From positions 2,235 to 8,079 of the forward strand of contig DKEU01000084.1 in the NCBI GenBank assembly GCA_002452635.1: 5,845 nt of DNA. The letters run 5' to 3'. The stretch is from Desulfovibrionaceae bacterium UBA6814. Lineage in GTDB: Bacteria > Desulfobacterota > Desulfovibrionia > Desulfovibrionales > Desulfovibrionaceae. Within the stretch, counting starts at the first letter, position 1. The number at the start of each line of letters is the position of its first letter. The notes below the pieces were generated by a model. That model worked only from the letters and a program-made list of their open reading frames with translations, was not told the origin of the DNA and made no database searches. The position numbers and the translations under genes are program-made. Shown here in pieces: positions 5,525-5,845 of this stretch.

Positions 5525-5845
5525 CTAGAACCGCTCGAACTCCCCGTCGCCGCCTTCGGCGTCCATGTCCAGGGCCAGGCCCGAAGCCTGGGCCTTGGGC
5601 GCCGCCACCGCCTTGGGCTTGGCCGCGGGCTTGGCCGCGGCCAGCTTCTTGGCCGGCGCGGCATGGGCGGCCACGGCGCGGCGCGGGGCCGAACTGCGGC
5701 GGTCACCGATGCGGAAGAAGCCCATGGTCTGTTGCAACTGCCCGGCCTGGGAGGAGAGCTCTTCGGACGTGGAGGCCATCTCTTCCGACGCCGAGGCGTT
5801 GGACTGGATCACCTGGTCCAGCTGCTGGATGGCCTTGTTGATCTG
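5525..5845 (-). CDS. Methyl-accepting chemotaxis protein, C-terminal fragment
   Basis: Only the last 106 residues are in the window; the sensor, membrane and most of the signalling region lie beyond 5845. The visible part begins QINKAIQQLDQVIQSNASAS, the conserved end of the MCP cytoplasmic helical bundle, with Glu-Glu pairs in SEEMAS and SEELSS (visible residues 20-32) that match CheR/CheB methylation-site spacing, and QAGQLQQTMGFF closing the helix. A flexible tail rich in Ala, Lys and Pro follows (about 46-90), then an acidic stretch and the final five residues EFERF. That ending fits the x-aromatic-x-x-aromatic pentapeptide that docks CheR (NWETF in E. coli Tar and Tsr). cheW follows 91 nt downstream. 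The ligand cannot be inferred. A GTG at 5812 is internal and not a start. Confidence 0.95.
   Translation of the reverse strand, partial: QINKAIQQLDQVIQSNASASEEMASTSEELSSQAGQLQQTMGFFRIGDRRSSAPRRAVAAHAAPAKKLAAAKPAAKPKAVAAPKAQASGLALDMDAEGGDGEFERF

Noticed and set aside
1..5845. tRNA or rRNA genes, CRISPR arrays, insertion sequences, attachment sites
   Set aside because: No tRNA-like cloverleaf, no regularly spaced direct repeats, no transposase or integrase motifs, and no flanking terminal repeats were seen on either strand.

Overview
The window is a GC-rich piece of Gram-negative chromosome. The coding style, a small DksA/TraR zinc-finger protein, a chemoreceptor ending in an aromatic pentapeptide on an Ala/Lys/Pro tether, and a NifL-like PAS diguanylate cyclase together suggest a Desulfovibrio-like deltaproteobacterium (Desulfobacterota). 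That assignment is inference from protein style; no rRNA or other marker is present.

Layout. Positions 1-2671, minus strand: a three-gene ABC importer operon for a quaternary ammonium compatible solute (glycine betaine, proline betaine or choline type), in the order ATPase with tandem CBS domains (proV), permease (proW), periplasmic binding protein (proX, 3' end off the window). proV and proW overlap by 4 nt (ATGA); proW and proX are 43 nt apart. Positions 2672-3087: a divergent intergenic region with a sharply AT-rich core (about 31% GC by hand count over 2761-2940). It holds a good sigma70-type promoter for proV, an inverted repeat laid over that promoter, and a run of GC-rich palindromes just upstream of the next gene. 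Positions 3088-4488, plus strand: a cytosolic PAS-PAS-GGDEF diguanylate cyclase with intact active site and inhibitory site. Positions 4495-4833, minus strand: a short DksA/TraR-type C4 zinc-finger protein, converging on the cyclase gene with only 6 nt between stop codons. Positions 4921-5433, minus strand: cheW. Positions 5525-5845, minus strand: the C-terminal end of a methyl-accepting chemotaxis protein, separated from cheW by a perfect 28-bp palindrome.

How the parts fit. The importer takes up an osmoprotectant; its CBS pair suggests gating by ionic strength or nucleotides as in OpuA. The divergent cyclase makes c-di-GMP in response to a PAS-sensed signal, perhaps redox. The MCP and CheW would feed a CheA kinase encoded elsewhere. 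The small DksA-like protein probably acts on RNA polymerase. All genes belong to known families. I see no clearly new multi-gene system; the most interesting signals are regulatory: the operator-like repeat at proV, the palindrome-rich leader of the cyclase gene, and the 28-bp palindrome between the MCP and cheW.
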